A stretch of DNA of 64,000 nt. It comes from JBNAVJ01 sp049700455 (GTDB taxonomy: Bacteria > Bacteroidota > Ignavibacteria > Tepidaquicellales > Tepidaquicellaceae). Location: contig JBNAVJ010000001.1 of assembly GCA_049700455.1 (NCBI GenBank), positions 62,001-126,000 on the forward strand, written 5' to 3'. A program made the translations under genes and the position numbers. Under the pieces are notes generated by a model. That model was not told where the DNA came from, made no database searches, and worked only from the letters and a program-made list of their open reading frames with translations. This document shows positions 7,434 through 16,099 of this stretch, piece after piece. Within the stretch, counting starts at the first letter, position 1, and every line of letters starts with the position of its first letter.

Positions 7434-10400
7434 CTATTTAACAAGTATCATTTTACGAATTTCCCTATAGCCATTGACATCCAAACGATAAAAATATACC
7501 CCACTTGGAAGATCACTTCCATTAAATTCAATAATGTATGAACCAGCAAATTTATTTTCATTCACTAAAGTTCTAACCTCTCTACCAAGAATATCATATA
7601 CCTTAAGATTTACAAAACCTTGTTTTGGCAAATCAAAACTAATTTTTGTTATAGGATTAAAGGGATTAGGATAGTTTTGAGCCAATCGGTAGCGTTCCGG
7701 TAATTGCGAACTATTGGAAGAAATACCCGTTACAGTATTAATTGTCAAACTGATATTAGGTCTGACTGATTGCTGAGCCCCTCCAGTCAGATTTACACAA
7801 CCATCACCAGTGGAGAGATCTGAATACTGTCCCCAGGTTCTCCCCGCAATTGCAGTTGCATAGACAGGAGAATATGTTGTATAACTTGAATTGTTGTAAC
7901 AAATTTCTATTAACAGATTATCATTTCCATTCCAATAGAACGGAGTTTGTAAATTGATATACTGCCAGCCAGTTCCAGGGACGGAATATGTTCCATCATA
8001 GACAATTGTCCAGGGAACAGAATTTGAAAAGCCCGTAAGTGTAGTATCGGTAGTATGAAGCATCTTTATCTTAAAGCCGTTCATTACCTGTGAACTATTA
8101 CTGATGACATTAAAGCCTATTCGAATGATATTTCCTGCTGTCCCATTTGCAGCTAAGATTTCAGAAGCAAGATACAACATATCGGTTCTCCCATCCATCC
8201 AGTATGTAGTATAAGGATAGTTAGATGAAGATGTCCCCGTACCTACAATTGCAGTTGTTTGAGCAACTATTTTAAACTGATATAAACCTGTTGAGTCCAT
8301 ATTGTGCAGAGATGAAACATCCCTTGCATAAATACGATAAAATATCGAATCGTTATAATTTACTTCAGCCTGTGTAGAATTAAACTGGGCAGAGTAATTA
8401 GAAGCATTGATGTTATTAAGTCTGAATTGCTTTATTCCTGTTGAAGGGTTATTTTTGTACCATTTCACCCAAACAGAATCAACTCCTATATTATCAGTAA
8501 CAACAGCTGTTACAGTTGCTGGCCATCCTAACTTTGGACAATTTGGCAGAGGAGTATGAGTAATAACAGGTCTTATAGTATCTGTAGCAGCTACAAAACT
8601 GAAGTAATTTGTTGGAGCTCCTCCTGGAAGATAAGTTGTTCTGTTTCCTGCGTCAATAGTCCTTATATAATATTTATATACAGCAGGCATTCCATTACCC
8701 GGAATGTTTCCAACCCAATTATTACCGGAAGTATTAGTCATATTAAGACTATCAAATGTATTAGTACGGGTCCAGAATAGTTTTGTCGAAACAATTGAAA
8801 AACCTCCTGCTGGTGTTACCATGCAGTTTACAATGTAGGGACCGTTAAGGTTTTCGGTATTCGGTAAAGGTGTATGTGAAATCATTGGCCCATATGAGTC
8901 CTGATATACTGAAGGATCTCCCATCAAATTATACATTTCTACATACCTTTGCATTGTGCTACTAAAACCACCAAATGAAGCTACAAGATATACTTTCCCC
9001 TTAACAAACATTGGTGAACTCTGTTTTAGCCCATCATCGAATAATGCCTTAATAATCTTTCGTTCGAGTGTATCATCTTCAGCCCAATATGATGTTACAG
9101 AAGAACCCCAAAATACTGTTGCAGCCTTCGAGCTTCGAACCCAGGTTTCAGCAAAACATTCATAACTAAGGTGGAATGAGCCTGTCAAACATGCAAAAGA
9201 ATATACAAATGGATACATAGTATTATTCAATGAATTCACATCCGACTGTGAAAATGGAGGACCATCAGCCCACGACGTTTCTGAGCCGTGTCCTGAATAA
9301 ATTGCATATATTTTACCAGAATCAATTGACTGTTTAACCTGTTGTGTAGTGGCTCCATAGTAAGAATATAATTTTGTATTGACTGAATATCCATTTGGAA
9401 TAAAGTAGTTATCAATAACGAAATTATGTGTCCCTTCCGAAATCAAGTGGTTATCCGTTGAAGCCATAAACACATTTTTCTTCCAGAAACTATTTATATT
9501 AGTTTCGGTATATATTGTTTTATTAATCATATTAGCAAGCTGGGTAAGATTCTGAACAGGAAATCTACCTAAAAACGCATCGACATATTGATCATTCCCT
9601 TCAAGTAATGCATAATTCCAATCCGTATGTGGAGTCCCATCACCGATTCCTATCCAATCTGGGATTTTGTCAACATCTCCCACTAAAACAATAAACTCTG
9701 GTCTTGTATTAATATTATTGTACTGAGTTTGAATATAATTTTTGATTGCTGTATTGGAAGTTCCCGTAACATTCGTATTAACAACCGATACAACTAACCC
9801 CATATTTGTTTTATGAGTAACAAAAGGAGTTAAACCACTTTCATAGTCAGGAGCAGTAATTATCAACATTCTTCCCGTACCAGTTGATTTACCTGCATTG
9901 TAATTAACAAAGATTTCATCAAAAAACCTATCCATAGTGGGCATAGGTAAAAATGAAAGTGAAGGCTCAAAATTTAGATTAATTTTAAAGGAACCTTTGT
10001 AAGTAATGTTAACCTCTCCAGTAGAAGGATTATATGCAAAGGGAAAAATCGTTATCATAACTCCTTTTGCTCCCCCCATTATGAAAGGTTCTGAAATTTT
10101 TACAAAAGGACCGTCAAAATTACCACGCGAACGATAATATCCTTCATTGATAACAAAAGGTCTATCATCAAGGCTCCTGGTTTTTTCCCATGGCATTTGG
10201 AATGGATAGATTCTGCCATCGAGCCGCAACAACTCTTTCTGTTGTTGTACATCAGAAATTACCGGGACCCCTTCATTTTGAGAAATAAATAGATAGAATG
10301 ACAGCTGTGGTAACTGAGGTAAGCCCACCTCCGACGTCAAACCATATTCCTCAACATCAAAATATCGAAAATCTTCATTGTTTGCTCGCGTCGTCAAAAT

Positions 10401-10541
10401 CTGATATCTGGGTAATGTAAAATCAACAATGTAACCATTGCCCATTTTGACAAGCGAAATTCCTTTGGGATTTTCCTTACTATATACAAAAGAACACAAA
10501 AAAAGGAAAAACACCACACTGAAAATGGTAAACCTTTTCAT
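7434..10541 (-). CDS. secreted gingipain-like C25 cysteine peptidase with type IX sorting tail
   Basis: A 1035-residue exported protein. A signal peptide (MKRFTIFSVVFFLFLCSFVYS) is followed by a propeptide-like region to about residue 215, then a peptidase C25 domain beginning around MLIITAPDY (225). His418 in YSGHGSETSW and Cys451 in YSFACLTGSF form the catalytic dyad. Ig-like/beta-sandwich repeats occupy about 565-940. The last 85 residues are a type IX secretion tail with QNYPNPFNPITKISFDLP, VYDILGREV and the ending SGVYFYRLDVNG...KMILVK. The protein should cross the outer membrane by the Por system and be attached or released at the surface, where it may degrade extracellular protein. It lies 31 bases downstream of the NuoE-like gene and ends at a strong terminator. 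Confidence 0.93.
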   Translation of the reverse strand: MKRFTIFSVVFFLFLCSFVYSKENPKGISLVKMGNGYIVDFTLPRYQILTTRANNEDFRYFDVEEYGLTSEVGLPQLPQLSFYLFISQNEGVPVISDVQQQKELLRLDGRIYPFQMPWEKTRSLDDRPFVINEGYYRSRGNFDGPFVKISEPFIMGGAKGVMITIFPFAYNPSTGEVNITYKGSFKINLNFEPSLSFLPMPTMDRFFDEIFVNYNAGKSTGTGRMLIITAPDYESGLTPFVTHKTNMGLVVSVVNTNVTGTSNTAIKNYIQTQYNNINTRPEFIVLVGDVDKIPDWIGIGDGTPHTDWNYALLEGNDQYVDAFLGRFPVQNLTQLANMINKTIYTETNINSFWKKNVFMASTDNHLISEGTHNFVIDNYFIPNGYSVNTKLYSYYGATTQQVKQSIDSGKIYAIYSGHGSETSWADGPPFSQSDVNSLNNTMYPFVYSFACLTGSFHLSYECFAETWVRSSKAATVFWGSSVTSYWAEDDTLERKIIKALFDDGLKQSSPMFVKGKVYLVASFGGFSSTMQRYVEMYNLMGDPSVYQDSYGPMISHTPLPNTENLNGPYIVNCMVTPAGGFSIVSTKLFWTRTNTFDSLNMTNTSGNNWVGNIPGNGMPAVYKYYIRTIDAGNRTTYLPGGAPTNYFSFVAATDTIRPVITHTPLPNCPKLGWPATVTAVVTDNIGVDSVWVKWYKNNPSTGIKQFRLNNINASNYSAQFNSTQAEVNYNDSIFYRIYARDVSSLHNMDSTGLYQFKIVAQTTAIVGTGTSSSNYPYTTYWMDGRTDMLYLASEILAANGTAGNIIRIGFNVISNSSQVMNGFKIKMLHTTDTTLTGFSNSVPWTIVYDGTYSVPGTGWQYINLQTPFYWNGNDNLLIEICYNNSSYTTYSPVYATAIAGRTWGQYSDLSTGDGCVNLTGGAQQSVRPNISLTINTVTGISSNSSQLPERYRLAQNYPNPFNPITKISFDLPKQGFVNLKVYDILGREVRTLVNENKFAGSYIIEFNGSDLPSGVYFYRLDVNGYREIRKMILVK

Positions 10542-10572
10542 TTGAGTTATGGTTTTATGTTATGCTAAAAAG

Positions 10573-11046
10573 TTACTTAATTTCTTTCAATATTTCGACT
10601 GCAGACTCAGGGGTCAGTTTGGTATAAACTCTATCATTAACCATCATCGCGGGACCTTGATCACACATTCCAAGACAATTAGTATATTCAAGCGTTATTT
10701 TTTTATCTTTTGTGGTTTCACCAATATTGATGCCAAGTTCTCTTTTAATGGCTTCAATAACATTTTCTTTCCCCGCCATATCACATACGATGGTCTTGCA
10801 AACTCTAACAATATTTTTCCCCTTTGGTTCACTATGCAAAAACGAGTAAAATGTAATAACGCTAAAAACTTCTACCGGATGAATATTCAATAGCCTGGCA
10901 ATTTCTTGTTGAGCAAAATCCGGAATGTAGTTATGTTTTTTTTGAACAGCTTGTAAAATAGGTAACAAAGAAGATCTTTCTGAGCCATAAGTCTTAACCA
11001 GCTCTTCAATTTCTTCAGTTAATGAATTTTTTTCGGTAACTAACAT
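10573..11046 (-). CDS. NuoE-like [2Fe-2S] thioredoxin-fold subunit
   Basis: A 157-residue protein of the NuoE/HydC family. It has an N-terminal helical domain (LLPILQAVQKKHNYIP) and a thioredoxin-like [2Fe-2S] domain with ligands Cys83, Cys88, Cys124 and Cys128 (the C-x4-C and C-x3-C pairs VCKTIVC and NCLGMC). In NAD-linked hydrogenases and complex I it carries an electron-transfer cluster next to the FMN subunit. The window holds a second paralogue (11891-12346) in the hydrogenase operon that diverges from this one. This copy may serve the second hydrogenase, whose operon (30952-34075) has HydA and HydB but no NuoE-like subunit; that pairing is inference. It follows the response-regulator gene with an 11-base gap. 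Confidence 0.9.
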   Translation of the reverse strand: MLVTEKNSLTEEIEELVKTYGSERSSLLPILQAVQKKHNYIPDFAQQEIARLLNIHPVEVFSVITFYSFLHSEPKGKNIVRVCKTIVCDMAGKENVIEAIKRELGINIGETTKDKKITLEYTNCLGMCDQGPAMMVNDRVYTKLTPESAVEILKEIK

Positions 11047-11057
11047 AACATCTAAGA

Positions 11058-11426
11058 TTATTTTTTTAATAACGTTTCAACTTTTTGGATAAGTAGTTCG
11101 GGGGTAATAGGTTTCTCAACAAAATCATCAACAGGTACCATATCACCTGCTGCATAATCCATTCCCACCGTTTTTGAAACTGAAGTGTACATAAGGATTG
11201 GGATGTTAATATTTTCCTTGCGGAATCTCTGAGCTAAAAAAAACCCGTCGTCTGGTTCTTCCATCATTACATCAAGAATAATAAGATCAGGTTTTTGATT
11301 AACTACCATTTCATACCCATCTTTAGGGTTGCTTGCGGTGATGACTTTATGTCCCCTGGAACTTAGTACCAATGTGCTTGCTTCACAAATATCAGGGTCG
11401 TCATCAATAACTGCGATTAGTGCCAT
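11058..11426 (-). CDS. single-domain response regulator (CheY-like receiver)
   Basis: A 122-residue receiver domain without output domain. The acidic pocket is Asp9/Asp10 (VIDDDPD), the phosphoacceptor is Asp52 (LIILDVMMEEPDDG), Thr/Ser is in YTSV, and Lys is in FVEKPI near 103. It resembles the receiver at 18093-18500: both share an acidic EE-x-DSG/DDG loop after the phosphorylation site and a TGM segment. A likely partner is the hydrogenase-like histidine kinase encoded across the divergent promoter. A good ribosome site (GGAGG at 11432-11436 on the minus strand) stands 5 bases before the ATG. Confidence 0.9.
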   Translation of the reverse strand: MALIAVIDDDPDICEASTLVLSSRGHKVITASNPKDGYEMVVNQKPDLIILDVMMEEPDDGFFLAQRFRKENINIPILMYTSVSKTVGMDYAAGDMVPVDDFVEKPITPELLIQKVETLLKK

Positions 11427-11481
11427 ATGTTCCTCCGATAAGATTAATTTTTGATTTGTAAATTTACGGATTTTGGGATTT

Positions 11482-11489
11482 CAAATCTA
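11482..11489 (-). promoter_or_regulatory. candidate -7 promoter element of the leftward regulator/NuoE operon
   Basis: The minus strand reads TAGATTTG here, an exact match to the TAnnTTTG element of Bacteroidota-type sigma factors. The start site would be near 11475, giving a leader of about 50 bases before the response-regulator ATG. No clear -33 TTTG is visible, so confidence is limited. Confidence 0.4.
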
Positions 11490-11528
11490 TTCCAAAAATA
11501 ATCCCCTTTTCATACCGTACAATTTACA

Positions 11529-11559
11529 TTGTATCTACCTACCATTCCCAGTAAGTTTG
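11529..11559 (+). promoter_or_regulatory. candidate promoter of the rightward hydrogenase operon
   Basis: TTG at 11529-11531 (-33-like) and TAAGTTTG at 11552-11559 (exact TAnnTTTG) are separated by 20 bases, the expected spacing for Bacteroidota-type promoters. Transcription would begin near 11566. The element overlaps one arm of an inverted repeat, GTAAGTTT (11551-11558) and AAACTTAC (11581-11588), which could be an operator or a leader hairpin. A strong Shine-Dalgarno GGAG (11593-11596) precedes the ATG at 11606. Confidence 0.5.
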
Positions 11560-11605
11560 TAATAAAGAAAGTTTTTAATAAAACTTACAAAAGGAGAACC
11601 AAAAA

Positions 11606-11866
11606 ATGGACAAAACAATTTTACTCATCCTTATTGGAAAGAGAAAAGAAGCTGCTGTAGAAGTTCAAAAATTGCTCACAGCTTGGGGGTGCTTAATTAA
11701 AACAAGATTAGGAATTCACGACGGCATTCTCGAAAATTGCTCTGATGAGGGCTTAGTTATTCTTGAGCTTTATGGAACAGATGAACAAAAAAACGAACTT
11801 GCTCGAAAAGTTTCCTTAATTAATGGAGTTACTTCAAAACTGGTAAATTTGTCACAGCCTGAGTAA
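11606..11866 (+). CDS. TM1266-like ACT-domain regulator of [FeFe]-hydrogenase systems
   Basis: An 86-residue protein with one small alpha/beta (ACT-like) domain: ILLILIGKRKEAAVEVQKLL, GCLIKTRLGIHDG, LVILELYGTDEQKNELARKV and INGVTSKLVNL. This layout matches the small iron-only-hydrogenase-system regulators typified by Thermotoga TM1266, which lie next to HydA and maturation genes. The biochemical role is not established; ligand binding or nickel-responsive-type regulation is assumed from the fold. It is the first gene of the rightward hydrogenase operon, 24 bases before the NuoE-like subunit, and has the best ribosome binding site of the operon. Confidence 0.75.
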   Translation: MDKTILLILIGKRKEAAVEVQKLLTAWGCLIKTRLGIHDGILENCSDEGLVILELYGTDEQKNELARKVSLINGVTSKLVNLSQPE

Positions 11867-11890
11867 TACAGTTAAATAAAATATTTTACA

Positions 11891-12346
11891 ATGCATAAAG
11901 AAATTTTTCAAAAGTACCCAAAGGGAGATAAAAGTAATGTTATTGCTATTCTTCAAGATGTCCAGAACCTTTATGGATATCTTCCTGAAATGGTGTTACA
12001 GGAAGTTGCAGATTTTGTAGGCTTGTCATTAAGTAGAGTATACGGTATAGCCACTTTCTATAATCAGTTCAGGCTAACCCCTCTTGGAGAGAATATTATA
12101 AGAGTTTGCAGAGGCACAGCTTGTCATGTAAGTAACTCTGCTAATATATTATTCAATTTAGAAACCACTCTTCAAATTAAAGCAGGTCAAACTACAAGAG
12201 ACAAAAAGTTCACACTTGAAACAGTTGCCTGTATTGGAGCGTGTAGTATAGCCCCTGTAATAACAGTAAATGATGATTACTATGGAAGGGTTACGGTTAA
12301 AGACATTCCTTCAATTTTAAAAAAATATTCTTCCAGGACCAAATAA
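11891..12346 (+). CDS. hydC: NAD-linked [FeFe]-hydrogenase, NuoE-like subunit HydC
   Basis: A 151-residue NuoE-family protein with [2Fe-2S] ligands Cys73, Cys78 (VCRGTAC), Cys114 and Cys118 (CIGAC). It is followed after 15 bases by the HydB and then the HydA subunit, the order of trimeric electron-bifurcating or NAD-dependent hydrogenases such as the Thermotoga HydABC complex. In that complex the subunit transfers electrons next to the FMN/NAD site of HydB. Cytoplasmic, no signal peptide. Confidence 0.92.
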   Translation: MHKEIFQKYPKGDKSNVIAILQDVQNLYGYLPEMVLQEVADFVGLSLSRVYGIATFYNQFRLTPLGENIIRVCRGTACHVSNSANILFNLETTLQIKAGQTTRDKKFTLETVACIGACSIAPVITVNDDYYGRVTVKDIPSILKKYSSRTK

Positions 12347-12361
12347 TTTAAACATTAGATT

Positions 12362-14347
12362 ATGAAATCATTTTTTGAACATTGTTGTAATGAATGCTGG
12401 CATAGTATTGAAAATCCTTGCAATGAATTTATTAGATGCTGTACAGAGGGACCATTATGTCATAAGAGTGAAGAATGTACTCAAAAATTTAAAGCCTTGA
12501 ATGACGAACTTACATTTCGTTCACACTCTCGCCCAATAATTATCATAGGGAAAGGGACCTGTGGACTTGCTGCAGGTGCACAAAAAACAGAGGATGCAAT
12601 TAGAGCGGAATTATCAAAACTTAACATCGAGGCTATTATTATTACTACTGGATGTATAGGATATTGTGCAAAAGAACCTATTGTGGATATTAAATTACCA
12701 GGCCAGGATAGAGTCTCATATTGTGAAGTAACTCCTAAAGAGGTACCTAAATTGTTGCGTAAGGTACTTATAGAAAAAAGTATTTATAAGGAAAATCTTC
12801 TTGGTACTTATGGACGGTCATTTGATGGGGTACCAAACATAAACCAAATCCCATTTTTTAAAGAACAATGTAAAGTGGTACTTGAGAATTGCGGAGTTAT
12901 AGATCCTACTTCGATTGATTCATATATAGCCTATGGCGGATTCAAAGCTCTCGATAGAGTCTTAATACACTATACCCCTGAAGAAGTAGTTCAGGATTTA
13001 ATTAGAAGTGGCTTGAGAGGACGAGGTGGAGGGGGCTTTCCCACTGGGAAAAAATGGGAATTTGCACTTAAACAAAAATCCAAACAAAAATATATTATTT
13101 GTAATGCAGATGAAGGTGACCCGGGAGCATTTATGGATAGATCAGTACTGGAAAGTGACCCATATAAAGTAATTGAAGGTATGATTATTGGCGGATACGC
13201 AATAGGAGCTTCTCAAGGATATATTTATTGTCGTGCAGAATACCCTCTTGCAATTGAAAGACTCGAAAATACTATTGTTGAGTGCTCCAGATATGGATTA
13301 CTGGGAAATAACATATTAAATAGCGGGTTTAATTTTCAGATAAAAATCAAAAAAGGGGCTGGTGCTTTTGTTTGTGGAGAAGAAACAGCACTAATAGCAT
13401 CAATTGAAGGCAAAAGAGGGATGCCACGCCCCAGACCTCCTTATCCTGCCGTTGCTGGATTGTGGGGAAAACCAACCGTAATTAACAATGTTGAGACATT
13501 TGCTAATGTACCACAGATATTCGTTAGAGGAAGTGACTGGTTTGCTTCAATAGGTACTGATAATAGTAAGGGCACTAAAGTTTTTGCTTTAAGTGGAAAA
13601 GTCAAAAATACTGGCTTGGTAGAAGTTCCAATGGGAATAACATTAAAGAAAATGGTATTTGATATAGGCGGAGGAATACCAGATGGGAAAGCTTTTAAGG
13701 CTGTTCAAATAGGAGGTCCTTCCGGTGGATGTCTTCCTGAATCTGTGATGGATACAATAGTTGATTATGAATCTCTTAAATCAGCAGGAGCAATGATGGG
13801 TTCTGGTGGTTTTGTGGTAATGGATGAGGCAACCTGTATGGTAGATGTAGCAAAATACTTCCTGACATTTATTCAGAATGAATCCTGTGGTAAATGCGTA
13901 CCTTGCAGAGAAGGAACTAAAAGAATGCTGGAAATAATCGAGAGAATTCCGGTGAGTTACAAAAGTTCAAAGAATAAAATTGAACAGTTACAAAGATTTA
14001 AAGGAATAATACATTTACAAAGACTTGCAAATGTAATTAAGGATACTTCTTTATGTGGACTTGGACAGTCAGCCCCCAATCCTGTATTATCAGGCTTAAA
14101 GTATTTCCGTGACGAATACGAGGAACACCTCTATGATAGAAAATGTAAAGCAAAAGTTTGTAAAGAACTTCTAACTTTCACTATTGATAATGATATCTGT
14201 GAGGGGTGTGGTATATGTGCAAGAAAATGTCCTGTAGAAGCAATAGTAGGAGAAAAAAGACAAGCTCATTATATTGTACAAGACAAATGTATAAGATGTG
14301 GGATGTGTGTAGATTCTTGCAAGTTTGAGGCAATAACTATTTCTTAA
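12362..14347 (+). CDS. hydB: NAD-linked [FeFe]-hydrogenase, NuoF-like subunit HydB with Cys-rich N-terminal extension
   Basis: A 661-residue flavin/NAD subunit. Residues about 57-135 form a thioredoxin-like [2Fe-2S] domain with three of the usual four cysteines (Cys67, Cys98, Cys102; the first position is not Cys). The FMN/NADH domain follows (GRGGGGFPTGKKW at 220-232, CNADEGDPGAF near 248), then the N3-type [4Fe-4S] motif (SCGKCVPCREG and the later CGLGQSAPNP), then a C-terminal two-cluster ferredoxin (CEGCGICARKCP, CIRCGMCVDSC). Apart from the N-terminus this matches Thermotoga HydB closely. The first 39 residues are unusual: nine cysteines and two histidines, including two Cys-Cys pairs. 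The subunit should exchange electrons between NAD(H) and HydA/ferredoxin. Confidence 0.95.
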   Translation: MKSFFEHCCNECWHSIENPCNEFIRCCTEGPLCHKSEECTQKFKALNDELTFRSHSRPIIIIGKGTCGLAAGAQKTEDAIRAELSKLNIEAIIITTGCIGYCAKEPIVDIKLPGQDRVSYCEVTPKEVPKLLRKVLIEKSIYKENLLGTYGRSFDGVPNINQIPFFKEQCKVVLENCGVIDPTSIDSYIAYGGFKALDRVLIHYTPEEVVQDLIRSGLRGRGGGGFPTGKKWEFALKQKSKQKYIICNADEGDPGAFMDRSVLESDPYKVIEGMIIGGYAIGASQGYIYCRAEYPLAIERLENTIVECSRYGLLGNNILNSGFNFQIKIKKGAGAFVCGEETALIASIEGKRGMPRPRPPYPAVAGLWGKPTVINNVETFANVPQIFVRGSDWFASIGTDNSKGTKVFALSGKVKNTGLVEVPMGITLKKMVFDIGGGIPDGKAFKAVQIGGPSGGCLPESVMDTIVDYESLKSAGAMMGSGGFVVMDEATCMVDVAKYFLTFIQNESCGKCVPCREGTKRMLEIIERIPVSYKSSKNKIEQLQRFKGIIHLQRLANVIKDTSLCGLGQSAPNPVLSGLKYFRDEYEEHLYDRKCKAKVCKELLTFTIDNDICEGCGICARKCPVEAIVGEKRQAHYIVQDKCIRCGMCVDSCKFEAITIS

Positions 14348-14372
14348 TTAAAGAGAACAAAAACGACCTTTT

Positions 14373-16094
14373 ATGATAGAACTTACAATTAATAAGATTA
14401 AAGTTAAAGCAGAAAACGGAATGACCATTCTTGATGCTGCAAAATCTGCTGGGATTGAAATACCAACATTGTGTCATATGAAAGATTTATTTCCCACCGG
14501 TGCTTGTAGAATTTGCTCTGTAGAGGTTGAGGGACAACGGGGTCTAATTCCAGCCTGCGCATTTCCAGTTGTTGACGGAATGGTAGTAGAAACAAATTCC
14601 CCAAGAGTCAGAAGAGCCAGAAAAACAATTGTGGAATTATTGATTGAAAATCATCCTCAAGATTGCTTGATTTGTGTTAGAAATGGGAACTGTGAGCTAC
14701 AGAGTTTAGCAGCTTTATATGGGGTGAGAGAGCATCGCTATGTTGGAGAAAAGAAAGAACATGCTATAGATATATCCAGTCCTTCAATCGAACGAGATCC
14801 TGCAAAATGTATTTTGTGTGGTAGGTGTGTAAGAGTATGTAATGAAATCCAAAAAATTGGAGCTATAGATTTTACAAAACGTGGTTTCAGTATAATTGTT
14901 TCAACTCCTTATAATAAAGGTATAAACATTAGTGATTGTATATTGTGTGGACAATGTATACTCGTTTGCCCAACAGCAGCCCTACGTGAACGGAGCGCCC
15001 TGAAAGAAGTTGAAAACGCTCTAAACGACAGATCTAAATTCACAGTGGTTCAACTTGCTCCAGCTGTAAGAGCTTCTTTGGGGGAAGAGTATAATATGCC
15101 AATAGGAACTGATGTAACTGGCCAAATAATTAGCGGATTGAGAAGATTAGGATTCAAAAAAGTCTTTGATACTAATTTTGGAGCTGACCTGACTATAATA
15201 GAGGAAACTACTGAACTAATTAACAGAATGAAAGGGAACAAACCTTTACCAATGTTTACCAGTTGTTGTCCTGGATGGATAAAATATATGGAACACAACA
15301 AACCAAATCTACTACAACATTTGTCAACATGTAAGTCTCCTCATGAAATGGAAGGGGCTATACTTAAAACATATCTTTCAAGAAAGTTAGGAATAGCGGC
15401 AAAAGATATTTTTGTTGTTTCCATAATGCCTTGCACAGTAAAGAAATTTGAAGCTCATAGACCAGAACTTAAAGAAGAATTTCTTCCTGATGTAGATGCA
15501 GTTCTAACAACAAGAGAACTGGTTAGATTTTTCAATATGGCAGGCATTAATTTTGCTGAATTACCAGCTGGTACTTTCGATAACCCTCTCGGTGAATCAA
15601 CTGGAGCTGCTGCTATATTTGGCACTTCCGGTGGAGTTATGGAGGCAGCCTTGAGAACAGCTTACTGGAAGTTGACGGGTAAAGAATTAACTGATGTTAC
15701 TTTTTCTGATGTAAGGGGTCCTGCCGGAATTAAAGAGATTACAATTAAGGTAGATGGTATTAATTTAAATTGTGCAGTTGTAAATGGAATAGGAAATGCT
15801 TACTCTATTCTGCAGCAAGTTGAAAATGGAACCTGTCCCTATCACTTTGTAGAAGTTATGGCTTGTCCTGGAGGTTGTATAAATGGTGGTGGTCAACCTA
15901 TTCACAGCAAGCCGGAAAAATTAACCAAGCGAATGAAGGCTCTTTACGAAATAGACGAGAAGATGTTTTACCGAAAGTCACACGAGAATCAATCTGTAAA
16001 AACTTTGTATAAGGAATTTCTTGGCGAGCCTAATGGCCATCTTGCACATAAATTATTACATACTACATACAAACCCAGAAAGGCAGGGTTATAA
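14373..16094 (+). CDS. hydA: [FeFe]-hydrogenase catalytic subunit HydA (first copy)
   Basis: A 573-residue catalytic subunit. In order: an N-terminal [2Fe-2S] domain (Cys34, 45, 48, 62), a His-ligated [4Fe-4S] site (His94, Cys98, 101, 107), two [4Fe-4S] clusters (Cys146-156 and Cys189-199), then the H-cluster domain with all canonical motifs. L1 is TSCCPGW at 296-302, with proton-relay Cys298 and cubane ligand Cys299; L2 is MPCTVKKFE at 352-360 (Cys354); L3 is MACPGGCINGGGQP (Cys498 and Cys502). It therefore looks fully active in reversible H2 oxidation/proton reduction. Its operon with HydC and HydB makes it the NAD-linked, possibly bifurcating type. Maturation genes hydE, hydF and hydG are not in the window. 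Confidence 0.97.
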   Translation: MIELTINKIKVKAENGMTILDAAKSAGIEIPTLCHMKDLFPTGACRICSVEVEGQRGLIPACAFPVVDGMVVETNSPRVRRARKTIVELLIENHPQDCLICVRNGNCELQSLAALYGVREHRYVGEKKEHAIDISSPSIERDPAKCILCGRCVRVCNEIQKIGAIDFTKRGFSIIVSTPYNKGINISDCILCGQCILVCPTAALRERSALKEVENALNDRSKFTVVQLAPAVRASLGEEYNMPIGTDVTGQIISGLRRLGFKKVFDTNFGADLTIIEETTELINRMKGNKPLPMFTSCCPGWIKYMEHNKPNLLQHLSTCKSPHEMEGAILKTYLSRKLGIAAKDIFVVSIMPCTVKKFEAHRPELKEEFLPDVDAVLTTRELVRFFNMAGINFAELPAGTFDNPLGESTGAAAIFGTSGGVMEAALRTAYWKLTGKELTDVTFSDVRGPAGIKEITIKVDGINLNCAVVNGIGNAYSILQQVENGTCPYHFVEVMACPGGCINGGGQPIHSKPEKLTKRMKALYEIDEKMFYRKSHENQSVKTLYKEFLGEPNGHLAHKLLHTTYKPRKAGL

Positions 16095-16099
16095 GAGCT

